NCBI GenBank assembly: GCA_913052345.1
Contig: CAJXDR010000042.1
Coordinates: forward strand, 1-18,199
Source of the DNA: UBA4421 sp002470275
GTDB lineage: Bacteria > Pseudomonadota > Gammaproteobacteria > Pseudomonadales > Azotimanducaceae
Direction of reading: 5' to 3'
Length of the DNA: 18,199 nt
Of this stretch, positions 1-6,481 are shown piece by piece (the stretch's first letter is position 1; every line of letters begins with the position of its first letter). The notes below the pieces were generated by a model, which was not told the DNA's origin, did not search any database, and saw only the letters and a program-made list of their open reading frames with translations. The translations under genes were made by a program, and so were the position numbers.

Positions 1-71
1 TTGGCACCCTTTTGGCACCCCTTTCCTTTAAAGAAGCCAAGCGGCGTATATCGGGCGGCGATTCCTGCGTA

Positions 72-105
72 TCCATCTGACAGGTCCTTGTGTCCATCTG
101 ACAGG
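72..105 (+). repeat. Two 13-bp direct repeats, 21-bp period
   Basis: TCCATCTGACAGG occurs at 72-84 and again at 93-105 without mismatch. A TCCT lies in front of each copy (63-66 and 85-88), so 63-105 reads as an imperfect tandem duplication of a 21-22 bp unit. A spacing of two helical turns suits two activator dimers on one DNA face. The protein that would bind is unknown. Confidence 0.7.
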
Positions 106-215
106 ATCGGCTAATCCAATCTGTTTAGGGGTGCTAAACCATAGTGCCCAAGTCAGCCCAGGCGAAGAAGCGATTGGCGGGACGTCTCCCACCGTGCGAA
201 ACACAAAATGAGACG

Positions 216-243
216 TTATAACATCATTTTTTATATGTTATAA
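216..243. promoter_or_regulatory. Candidate operator: 9-bp inverted repeat upstream of the alcohol dehydrogenase
   Basis: TTATAACAT (216-224) and ATGTTATAA (235-243) are perfect inverted repeats separated by a 10-bp AT-rich spacer. The right arm ends 34 bp before the ATG at 278. The sequence is much richer in AT than its surroundings. A dimeric regulator site overlapping the promoter is a reasonable inference; the arms also contain TATAA-like strings that could serve as a -10 element. Confidence 0.45.
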
Positions 244-277
244 AACGCCCGAATGATTCCCAAGCAAAGGCGCCACG

Positions 278-1429
278 ATGACGAGACTGACCTTCATTAC
301 ACAAATTATTTTTGATCATGGCGCGAGCCAGCAGTTGGCGAAGGTTCTGGCACAACACGGTATCCAGCGCCCACTCCTTTGCACTGATCGCGGTCTGGTC
401 AACCTGGGGATGGTTGAGGATTTGACCAAGGTAGTTGGCAACGATGCTGCGCTGACAATTTTCGATCGTACCCCGGAAAATCCGACGCAGGCTGCCGTTG
501 AGGAAGCGCTGGCGCTATACCGAGAAGCCGACTGTGATGGCGTTGTGGCATTCGGCGGGGGTTCTTCAATGGATTTAGCAAAAGCCGTCGCTGTGTCGGC
601 GACTCATCAGGGCGATCTCCAGGAGTTCACTACTGAGGCCGGCGGTATGCAGAAGATTGATGCAATAGCGCCTTTAATCGCGATTCCAACAACGTCCGGC
701 ACCGGTAGCGAGGTGTCCAGCGGCGCCGTGATCATTATGAATAATGGTGAGAAGCTGCTGCTCGTCAGTCCCAACATCGTGCCTCGCACCGCAATCTGTG
801 ACCCCTCGCTGACTTTGGGACTGCCGCCCACCTTAACGGCGGCAACGGGAATGGATGCCATGACGCACTGCATTGAGGCGCTCCTATCTCCCATGGTGAA
901 TCCGCCTGCCGAGGCGGTGGCATGCGACGGCATCGAACGCGGTATTCGTGAGGGCAACCTGCTTCGAGCCTTTGCGGATGGCAGCGACGAGGACGCGCGC
1001 TGGCATATGATGATGGCCGCAACCGAGGGCGCGATGGCCTTCACCAAGGGATTGGGCGCGGTACACTCCATGAGCCACGCATGCGGGGCAGACCAAAGCC
1101 TGCGTCTGCATCACGGAACGCTGAACGCGGTCATCTTACCCACGATCCTAGAATTCAATCGTGATCATGTTGGCTCCAAATATGGTCGGCTTAACGCCGC
1201 CATGGGCATCAACGAAAATTTGGATCCAGCAGATCACATCAGGGGACTTAACCAAGCACTGGGCTTGCCCGCTAATCTTGGAGAAATGGGTATTGAAAGC
1301 GAGGCCGTTCCGGCACTCGCGCGTCACGCTGCAAAAGACATTTGTACGTTCACTAATCCCCGGCCCTGCTCCGTTGAGCAATACGAGGCGCTTTTTACGG
1401 TTGCGCTCGAAGGCGGTAAGGTTGCATGA
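278..1429 (+). CDS. Iron-containing (type III) alcohol dehydrogenase
   Basis: A 383-residue NAD(P)-dependent alcohol dehydrogenase of the Fe-ADH family, of normal full length. The nucleotide-binding loop GGGSSMDLAK lies near residues 93-102 and the family signature PTTSGTGSEV near 137-146. Probable metal ligands, by comparison with FucO-type enzymes, are Asp193 and His197 in GMDAMTH, His263 in AVHSMSH, and the second His of LHHG (about 279). The ATG is the first in frame and follows an A-rich spacer (AAGCAAAGG). The last codons overlap the next gene in an ATGA arrangement. With the ferredoxin and P450 downstream, it probably oxidises an alcohol made by the P450, but the substrate cannot be read from sequence. 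Confidence 0.93.
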   Translation: MTRLTFITQIIFDHGASQQLAKVLAQHGIQRPLLCTDRGLVNLGMVEDLTKVVGNDAALTIFDRTPENPTQAAVEEALALYREADCDGVVAFGGGSSMDLAKAVAVSATHQGDLQEFTTEAGGMQKIDAIAPLIAIPTTSGTGSEVSSGAVIIMNNGEKLLLVSPNIVPRTAICDPSLTLGLPPTLTAATGMDAMTHCIEALLSPMVNPPAEAVACDGIERGIREGNLLRAFADGSDEDARWHMMMAATEGAMAFTKGLGAVHSMSHACGADQSLRLHHGTLNAVILPTILEFNRDHVGSKYGRLNAAMGINENLDPADHIRGLNQALGLPANLGEMGIESEAVPALARHAAKDICTFTNPRPCSVEQYEALFTVALEGGKVA

Positions 1430-1683
1430 AACCCGGGCTGCTAACGACCGATGTACGTGAGGCTATCGAGGGTGTCCAAGCGTCTGACCTGGAAGAGGCG
1501 CGTCGAATGATCGCGGCCGGCATCGAGGAAGCCCAGCAGAAGTGGATAGAAGCGCCCACCCTGGCCAGAGCGCTAGCCCTTGAGCTGGTGAACGTCGCCG
1601 CCCACAGTCAGACCCGCAGGCAGACGGCCTCCTATCTGCGGACGCTGGCAGACGCTCTGGAAGCTAAATCGGATTGCCACTGA
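1426..1683 (+). CDS. Small conserved-looking protein of unknown function (85 aa)
   Basis: The ATG overlaps the stop of the alcohol dehydrogenase (ATGA), which implies translational coupling and supports a real gene. The product is 85 residues, rich in Ala, Glu, Leu and Arg, and looks almost wholly alpha-helical, with several heptad-like stretches (for instance ASDLEEARRMIAAGIEEAQQ near residues 19-38). There is no signal peptide, membrane segment or metal-binding motif, and only one Cys, next to the C-terminal end. I do not recognise a family. A partner or accessory protein of the dehydrogenase is possible from context only. Confidence 0.7.
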   Translation: MKPGLLTTDVREAIEGVQASDLEEARRMIAAGIEEAQQKWIEAPTLARALALELVNVAAHSQTRRQTASYLRTLADALEAKSDCH

Positions 1684-1733
1684 GAGCGGCGGGGTTACGC
1701 CCTGTCTGATTGGCGACTGTTCGGAGGGTTCCC

Positions 1734-1766
1734 GGCTCGTTAGGCGGGCACCTGGCCCAGGGAGCC
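1734..1766 (+). other. Intergenic hairpin
   Basis: In the 211-bp gap between the 85-residue protein and the dehydratase-like gene, GGCTC (1734-1738) can pair with GAGCC (1762-1766). Inside, GGGC (1746-1749) pairs with GCCC (1755-1758) around the loop ACCTG. There is no following T-run, so it is not a classical rho-independent terminator. It may be a processing or attenuation structure, or chance in GC-rich DNA. Nothing else is evident in the gap. Confidence 0.3.
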
Positions 1767-1894
1767 GTCACCCACTCACGTTCTCTCCCTTTAATTGCTA
1801 AGCTGTCCCATTCAAGGGCGCCTGGGATTCGATTCTTCAGGACGCCATATGCTCACGCCATCTCTGTTGTCAGAGACCACCTTGAGGGTTCGCT

Positions 1895-2131
1895 ATGAGT
1901 CAATGGTCCGAAGAGGATAATTTCCTCGTCCAAGAATTCACCTTCGCTGATTTCCAAGAGGCCTTCGCCTTTATGACCCGGGTTGCTTTCATTGCCGAGT
2001 CGCTGGACCACCACCCCAATTGGGAGAACGTCTACAATCGGGTCACCATCCGGCTTCAGACCCACGATGCTGGCTGTATCGTCACAGATAAGGACCGAGC
2101 CTTTGCCGAGCGGGTGAGCCGGCTGGTCTGA
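1895..2131 (+). CDS. Pterin-4a-carbinolamine dehydratase-like protein (short form)
   Basis: This 78-residue protein matches the pterin-4a-carbinolamine dehydratase (PCD/DCoH, PhhB) fold from its first beta strand. It has the F-x-F-x-D-F-x-x-A-F-x-F-M-T-R-V segment near residues 15-29 and the active-site signature LDHHPNWENVYNRV near 37-50, which includes the catalytic His pair. THDAG...TDKDRAFA follows. It lacks the N-terminal helix of about 20 residues found in longer members, as many short bacterial forms do. The family dehydrates 4a-hydroxytetrahydropterin made by aromatic amino acid hydroxylases. No such hydroxylase is nearby, so its role beside a P450 is open. GAGG at 1882-1885 is a usable ribosome-binding site. 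Confidence 0.9.
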   Translation: MSQWSEEDNFLVQEFTFADFQEAFAFMTRVAFIAESLDHHPNWENVYNRVTIRLQTHDAGCIVTDKDRAFAERVSRLV

Positions 2132-2226
2132 GAGGGCCTCAGACTACGGTCGGAGATTTTAGATATTGCCCCGCTCCTGTGCTTTCGATACCTTTGCACC
2201 TGAAAAAAATATGGGGGGAATCCCGG

Positions 2227-2547
2227 ATGGCTAGCGTTACCTTTATCGAGCATAACGGCACGGAATACGTGGTTGAGGCGGAAATTGGGAAGTCCTTGAT
2301 GCAAACGGCTTTGGATAATTTAGTACCTGGGATCGACGCCGACTGCGGAGGAGAATGTTCGTGTGCCACATGCCATGTCATGGTCGATGAGGCCTGGTTG
2401 GGTAAGCTGACATCGCTGGCGGATTCAGAGGATGCCATGCTGGACCTGAATCCGGAGAGAGAAAGCAATTCTCGCCTGTCCTGTCAGATTGCCATGACCG
2501 AAGAACTGGACGGTATGGTCGTCCGCTTGCCGGAGTTTCAGTTCTAA
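2227..2547 (+). CDS. [2Fe-2S] ferredoxin, adrenodoxin/putidaredoxin type
   Basis: A 106-residue electron carrier. Cluster ligands are Cys40, Cys46, Cys49 (C-x5-C-x2-C in CGGECSCATC) and Cys86 in RLSCQI, the pattern of P450-partner and Isc-type ferredoxins; Cys44 is an additional cysteine. The ATG at 2227 is preferred over an in-frame start at 2179 because a G-rich Shine-Dalgarno (GGGGGGAA, about 2212-2219) precedes it and the upstream residues do not fit the family. The stop TAA shares its last base with the ATG of the P450. It almost certainly passes electrons to that P450. The matching NAD(P)H-ferredoxin reductase is not in the window. Confidence 0.95.
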   Translation: MASVTFIEHNGTEYVVEAEIGKSLMQTALDNLVPGIDADCGGECSCATCHVMVDEAWLGKLTSLADSEDAMLDLNPERESNSRLSCQIAMTEELDGMVVRLPEFQF

Positions 2548-3794
2548 TGGGGGAATACATGCCTAGTCTGGAGATGGTGAATTTCCGCCCAGAGGAAGTT
2601 CCGCTGGAGGATATTGATGTCAGCCAACGGTCTTTGTGGGTCGCTAATCGACAGCAGGAGTTTTTTAGCCGCCTGCGCGACGAGGCCCCCGTGCACTTCT
2701 GTAAGGACTCAGAGTTTGGGCCCTATTGGTCTGTGACCCGGTTTGCCGACATCATGGAAGTAGAGGCGAATTGGCAGAGTTTTTCCTCTGACCCTGCGAT
2801 CACCATTGTTGAACCCGAAGAAGATTTCCCACTGCCCATGTTCATTGCCATGGACCCCCCTAAGCACGATGAGCAGCGAAAAACGGTCCAGGGTTCCGTG
2901 GCACCAGCGAACTTGAAGAACCTCGAGGGAACGATTCGCACGCGCGTGCAAAGGGTATTGGATGACCTCCCGACTCATGAGGAATTCGACTGGGTAGATC
3001 GCGTTTCCATAGAGCTCACCACGCAAATGCTGGCGACGCTATTTGATTTCCCCTTTGAAGACAGAAGAATGTTAACGCGCTGGTCAGATGTGGCGACCGG
3101 CGGGCCGGAAACGGGTGTTGTGGAGTCTGAAGAGCAGCGGCAGGAAGAATTGTTGGAATGCCTGGCGTACTTTACCCGGCTTTGGGAGGAGCGCGCCAAA
3201 CAGGGATTATCAAATGACCTGGTTTCCATGCTCGCGCATGGGGAGGCAACACAAGATATGTCGCCCCAAGAATATTTGGGCAACCTGATTTTGTTGATTG
3301 TTGGGGGCAACGATACCACGCGAAATTCCATGACCGGGGGTGTGCTCGCGCTCAATGAAAATCCTGGGGAGTACGCCAAGCTGCGGAACAATCCGGGCAT
3401 TATTCCCTCCATGGTCTCCGAGATTATTCGTTGGCAAACGCCTTTGGCGCATATGCGTCGGCTGGCCACGCGTGATTATCAGCTGGGCGGGCAGACGATA
3501 AACGCAGGCGACAAGGTGATCATGTGGTACCTGTCGGGCAACCGAGATGAGCGCGCCATTGATCGGGCTAGTGAGTTCATCATCGATAGAGATCGTGTGC
3601 GTACCCACCTTTCCTTTGGCTTTGGCGTTCATCGCTGTATGGGTAATCGGCTGGCGGAAATGCAGCTCAAGATACTCTGGGAAGAGATTCAACGACGCTT
3701 CCACATGGTAGAGGTCGTTGGTGAGCCTGGTCGCGTTCCGTCGAACTTCGTGCATGGTTATACCCATTTGCCAACGGTCCTCCACCCACACTAG
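2547..3794 (+). CDS. Cytochrome P450, CYP153-like (alkyl-chain hydroxylase)
   Basis: A soluble bacterial class I P450 of 415 residues. The proximal haem loop is FGFGVHRCMG with Cys364 as thiolate ligand, the ExxR pair is Glu292/Arg295 in EIIR, and the I-helix oxygen-binding segment is GGNDTT (253-258), the GG-N-D-T-T form typical of CYP153. FIAMDPPKHDEQRKTV (about 99-114) is also CYP153-like. CYP153 enzymes hydroxylate the terminal carbon of medium-chain alkanes and related chains; the substrate here is inferred. The ATG at 2547 overlaps the ferredoxin stop, but a second ATG at 2559 has a better Shine-Dalgarno (GGGGGA, 2549-2554), so four N-terminal residues are uncertain. Confidence 0.95.
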   Translation: MGEYMPSLEMVNFRPEEVPLEDIDVSQRSLWVANRQQEFFSRLRDEAPVHFCKDSEFGPYWSVTRFADIMEVEANWQSFSSDPAITIVEPEEDFPLPMFIAMDPPKHDEQRKTVQGSVAPANLKNLEGTIRTRVQRVLDDLPTHEEFDWVDRVSIELTTQMLATLFDFPFEDRRMLTRWSDVATGGPETGVVESEEQRQEELLECLAYFTRLWEERAKQGLSNDLVSMLAHGEATQDMSPQEYLGNLILLIVGGNDTTRNSMTGGVLALNENPGEYAKLRNNPGIIPSMVSEIIRWQTPLAHMRRLATRDYQLGGQTINAGDKVIMWYLSGNRDERAIDRASEFIIDRDRVRTHLSFGFGVHRCMGNRLAEMQLKILWEEIQRRFHMVEVVGEPGRVPSNFVHGYTHLPTVLHPH

Positions 3795-3799
3795 GGAGG

Positions 3800-3820
3800 C
3801 CGGCAGCAGCCGGTTTCTTC
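3800..3820 (+). terminator. Possible rho-independent terminator after the P450
   Basis: Five bases after the P450 stop, CCGGC (3800-3804) and GCCGG (3809-3813) pair around the loop AGCA, followed by TTTCTTC. The stem is short and the T-run broken, so it may terminate only partly. It would separate the ferredoxin/P450 unit from the hydrolase gene at 3846. Confidence 0.45.
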
Positions 3821-3845
3821 ACTTCGCCTGAGGTTCTAAGGGCAC

Positions 3846-4601
3846 ATGCCAGAATTTAGCGGCCCAGAGAGCCGTATCCACTATGACGTAAGCGGCGAAG
3901 GCGAGCCGATTCTGCTCATCGCACCGGGTGGCATGCGTTCTTCTCGGGACAAGTGGGACAGTGCGCCCTGGCATCCGGGGGCGTTGCTGGAGGATGCGTT
4001 TAAGGTGATCGCCATGGACCAGCGCAATGCGGGCGCTTCCACCGGCAGCATCGGGCCTGAGGACGGTTGGGATACCTATACAGCCGATCAGCTGGGCCTT
4101 ATGGATGCCTTGGGGTGTGATCGCTTTCACGTCTTGGGCATGTGTATCGGCGGACCCTTCACCCTGAACCTCATTAAACGTGCACCGGAGCGCATAAAAT
4201 CTGCCGTCGTGCTACAGACCATTGGCCGCGACCACAATGACGCTGCTTTCTTGGCGATGTTCGACGGTTGGGCTGAGGGCCTCAGCGCGTCGCAGGCCTC
4301 TGTTTCAGAGACCTATGTCTCAGAGACCTCTGTTTCCAACGCGAACCTGGCCGCGCTTAGGCGCAACATGTTTATCAATGATCTGAATTTTCTCGCCGTA
4401 TCGGAGGCGGACATTGCCCAAATGACGGTTCCGATGCTGGTGCTGCAGGGCGATGACCTCTACCATCCCGCCTCGGCCTCGAAAAAGCTGGCCGCCCTGA
4501 CCGGCTCCACCTGTATTGAGGGATGGAAGGAGGGGCCAAAGCTCGAGTTGGCTCGCCGATCTGTCGCAGACTTTTTAAGGCGACACGCCCAGTCAGCCTA
4601 G
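3846..4601 (+). CDS. Alpha/beta-hydrolase with cysteine nucleophile
   Basis: A 251-residue single-domain alpha/beta hydrolase. The N-terminal strands and oxyanion region (PILLIAPGGMRSS, about 21-33) and the nucleophile elbow HVLGMCIGG (95-103) are clear. The elbow residue is Cys100 where most members have Ser, as in dienelactone hydrolase. The acid is probably in LQGDDLYHP (200-208). No histidine stands in the usual C-terminal catalytic position: after His207 the only one is His247, four residues from the end, so the triad looks incomplete or rearranged. Residues 151-165 are three five-residue repeats encoded by a 15-bp tandem repeat. The reaction is unknown; hydrolysis of an ester or thioester, or a non-catalytic role, are all possible. 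Confidence 0.88.
   Translation: MPEFSGPESRIHYDVSGEGEPILLIAPGGMRSSRDKWDSAPWHPGALLEDAFKVIAMDQRNAGASTGSIGPEDGWDTYTADQLGLMDALGCDRFHVLGMCIGGPFTLNLIKRAPERIKSAVVLQTIGRDHNDAAFLAMFDGWAEGLSASQASVSETYVSETSVSNANLAALRRNMFINDLNFLAVSEADIAQMTVPMLVLQGDDLYHPASASKKLAALTGSTCIEGWKEGPKLELARRSVADFLRRHAQSA
4296..4340 (+). repeat. Three 15-bp in-frame tandem repeats inside the hydrolase gene
   Basis: The copies are GCCTCTGTTTCAGAG (4296-4310), ACCTATGTCTCAGAG (4311-4325) and ACCTCTGTTTCCAAC (4326-4340). They encode ASVSE, TYVSE and TSVSN, a linker in or near the cap region. The unit is five codons, so copy-number change keeps the reading frame. Confidence 0.85.
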
Positions 4602-4673
4602 GGTGCGAGATGCGCGGAAGGGGTGAAACCTGACAGCGACGATAATAATAGACAGAAAAATAAGGAGAAAGGC

Positions 4674-5177
4674 ATGTCCCTAGTGGCGGTAATGGCAACA
4701 ACCCAGGGTGAGATCAGATTAGACCTCTTCGCTGAAGAGACACCGATAACGGTCGCGAACTTTGTCAATCTCGCCCAGCGGGGCTTCTACGACGGGCTAT
4801 CCTTTCACCGAGTCATAGACGACTTTATGATCCAGGGCGGGTGTCCGCTAGGTACGGGTACCGGTGGCCCCGGGTATCGCTTCGCAGACGAGTTTGTCGA
4901 CTCCCTGAGGCACGACGCCCCAGGTAAGTTTTCCATGGCCAATGCAGGTCCGGGAACGAACGGCTCACAGTTTTTTATTACGCACACGGCTACGCCCTGG
5001 CTTGATGATGCGCACGCGATTTTTGGCGCGGTTCAGAGCGATGACGATCAGGCGGTGGTTAACGCCATCAGCCAAGGAGATGAAATCACGAGTGTCACCA
5101 TCGAGGGAGATTGGGAGACTTTTTTACAGGGGGTCGAGCAAGTCGAAGAGTGGAATAGTGTGCTAGATGACGCTTAG
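4674..5177 (+). CDS. Peptidyl-prolyl cis-trans isomerase, cyclophilin type
   Basis: A 167-residue cytoplasmic cyclophilin without signal peptide. The active site is intact: FHRVIDDFMIQGG (44-56) with catalytic Arg46 and hydrophobic Phe51, GPGTNGSQFFIT (92-103), and WLDDAHAIFG (109-118). Length and motifs match PpiB-like enzymes, with a short acidic C-terminal tail. The ATG at 4674 is chosen because AAGGAG (about 4662-4667) sits just upstream; an in-frame GTG at 4623 would add 17 polar residues (KPDSDDNNRQKNKEKG) not expected for the fold. It probably acts as a general folding helper and has no obvious link to the metabolic neighbours. Confidence 0.95.
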   Translation: MSLVAVMATTQGEIRLDLFAEETPITVANFVNLAQRGFYDGLSFHRVIDDFMIQGGCPLGTGTGGPGYRFADEFVDSLRHDAPGKFSMANAGPGTNGSQFFITHTATPWLDDAHAIFGAVQSDDDQAVVNAISQGDEITSVTIEGDWETFLQGVEQVEEWNSVLDDA

Positions 5178-5225
5178 ACTAAGACGCTGAACATGGTCGT
5201 GTCTGCTAAGCATTGGGGAGGATAG

Positions 5226-6428
5226 GTGAGCGAGGCGCTTTTTTCTGATCTGAAGGTCATTGATATGAGCAGCTGGATTGCTGCTCCGGTTGCCTCAACA
5301 ATGCTCGCCGATTATGGCGCACAGGTTATCAAGATCGAGCCGCCAGGCATGGGGGACGGGTATCGGCTATATGCCTCAATGGCTTCTGCGCCAAAATCCG
5401 ACATTAACTATACCTGGCACATGGACAACCGAAATAAGCGGGGCCTTACCCTAAATCTAAAGCACGAGGAAGGGCGCGAGATTTTATCGAGGTTGGTGCG
5501 TGAAAGTGATGTTTTTATTACAAATTTAACCCACCCTAAGCGTAGAGAATGGTCCCTCGGCTACGACGATCTAGCGGCCTTAAACCCAAGCCTGATTTAT
5601 GCCTCGCTCACCGCTTATGGGGAACAGGGTCCAGAGCGAGATCGTGAGGGCTTCGATCTGGTGGCGCATTGGTCGCGATCAGGCATGATGGGACTCGTGC
5701 GAACTGAGGATGCCCCACCCTCCCCTTGCTTGCCGGGCATGGGCGATCACCCTACCGGGGTAAGCCTCTATGCCGCAATCGTGACCGCCGTGGTTAGGCG
5801 TCTGAAGACCGGAGAGGGCAGTCACGTTCATACCTCGCTGCTGGCCAATGGCCTCTGGTCGGCGTCCTGCGTGGCGCAGGCTGCCTTCGTTGGCGCTGAC
5901 TTTTCGCATTATTACCGCGCGCGAAAAAATGTTTTCACCCGTTTTGTCTATCAAACTGCCGATGAGCGCTGGCTGCAATTCAGCATGGTGCGCACTGACG
6001 CCGAGGTTGCAGGTCTGCTTGCCGTCCTGGGTCACGAGGCTCTACTTGAGGACGAACGCTTCGCAACCTTGGAATCGCGGTTTGCCTACGGCGACGTTCT
6101 ATTCGAACTGCTTGCGCCGACCCTCGCAGCGCAGACCGCCGCATACTGGATGGAACGGTTCGCCGGGGCAGGTGTGCCCGTGGCCCTGGTGGGAGATATT
6201 GAAGACTTACCCCATGACCCCCAGGTGATCGAAAATGCGATGACCCTTGAGGGCTCCTCAGCGCTTGGATTTGAAGGTGTCATCCGACATCCGCTCAACG
6301 TCGAAGGTCTTACGTCAGCGCAGGTTAAGCCGGCACCTGAGCTGGGCGAGCATAATAGTGAAATCCTGCGGGAACTGGGTTACGACACTGCGTCTATCGC
6401 GGCCTTGAGAGATGGCGGCGTCATCTAG
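5226..6428 (+). CDS. CaiB/BaiF family (class III) CoA-transferase
   Basis: A 400-residue family III CoA-transferase, full length for a family that forms interlocked dimers. The N-terminal signature VIDMSSWIAAPVASTMLADYGAQVIKIE is present in two stretches (11-28 and 29-38), followed by NRNKRGLTLNL (68-78). The likely catalytic aspartate is Asp174 in MGDHPTG, matching the residue that carries the acyl anhydride in formyl-CoA transferase. The C-terminal HNSEILRELGYD is typical. GTG at 5226 is the start, with GGGGAGG (about 5215-5221) just upstream. The family moves CoA between carboxylic acids or, in relatives, racemises acyl-CoAs. Substrate unknown; activation of an acid produced upstream is an inference. 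Confidence 0.93.
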   Translation: MSEALFSDLKVIDMSSWIAAPVASTMLADYGAQVIKIEPPGMGDGYRLYASMASAPKSDINYTWHMDNRNKRGLTLNLKHEEGREILSRLVRESDVFITNLTHPKRREWSLGYDDLAALNPSLIYASLTAYGEQGPERDREGFDLVAHWSRSGMMGLVRTEDAPPSPCLPGMGDHPTGVSLYAAIVTAVVRRLKTGEGSHVHTSLLANGLWSASCVAQAAFVGADFSHYYRARKNVFTRFVYQTADERWLQFSMVRTDAEVAGLLAVLGHEALLEDERFATLESRFAYGDVLFELLAPTLAAQTAAYWMERFAGAGVPVALVGDIEDLPHDPQVIENAMTLEGSSALGFEGVIRHPLNVEGLTSAQVKPAPELGEHNSEILRELGYDTASIAALRDGGVI

Positions 6429-6481
6429 TCCCCACTGCAGGAAACCCCATTTGCGCCAGTCAGTGACTCTGGCTACGCTCT

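Larger units (their letters stand above)
1..277. promoter_or_regulatory. Gene-free leader with direct and inverted repeats
   Basis: No convincing gene lies in this stretch. It holds TTGGCACCC twice (1-9 and 12-20), a 13-bp perfect direct repeat TCCATCTGACAGG (72-84 and 93-105, 21 bp apart), an inverted repeat ACGTCTC/GAGACGT (182-188 and 210-216) and a 9-bp inverted repeat TTATAACAT/ATGTTATAA (216-224 and 235-243). The last two sit within 100 bp of the alcohol dehydrogenase start at 278. A role as control region of the downstream oxidation genes is inferred from position and repeat geometry. No promoter hexamers could be fixed with confidence. Confidence 0.5.

Noticed and set aside
2..18. Sigma-54 promoter at the left edge (TGGCAC repeated)
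   Set aside because: The second element is TGGC rather than TTGC and the nearest gene starts 260 bp away; the match looks accidental.
72..105. The 13-bp direct repeats as a CRISPR remnant or insertion-sequence end
   Set aside because: There are only two copies with an 8-bp spacer, no cas genes, no transposase and no terminal inverted repeat nearby.
1681..1740. Selenocysteine read-through at the TGA ending the 85-residue gene
   Set aside because: The extension after TGA is only 19 codons to a TAG, with no CxxC-like context and no hairpin at a suitable distance.
1710..1898. 62-residue plus-strand ORF in the gap before the pterin dehydratase
   Set aside because: No ribosome-binding site, arginine/histidine/serine-rich composition and overlap with the real gene's start region; it looks like chance.
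3210..3791. 193-residue minus-strand ORF opposite the P450
   Set aside because: It lies wholly antisense to a clear P450 and its product resembles no protein; it is a codon-bias shadow.
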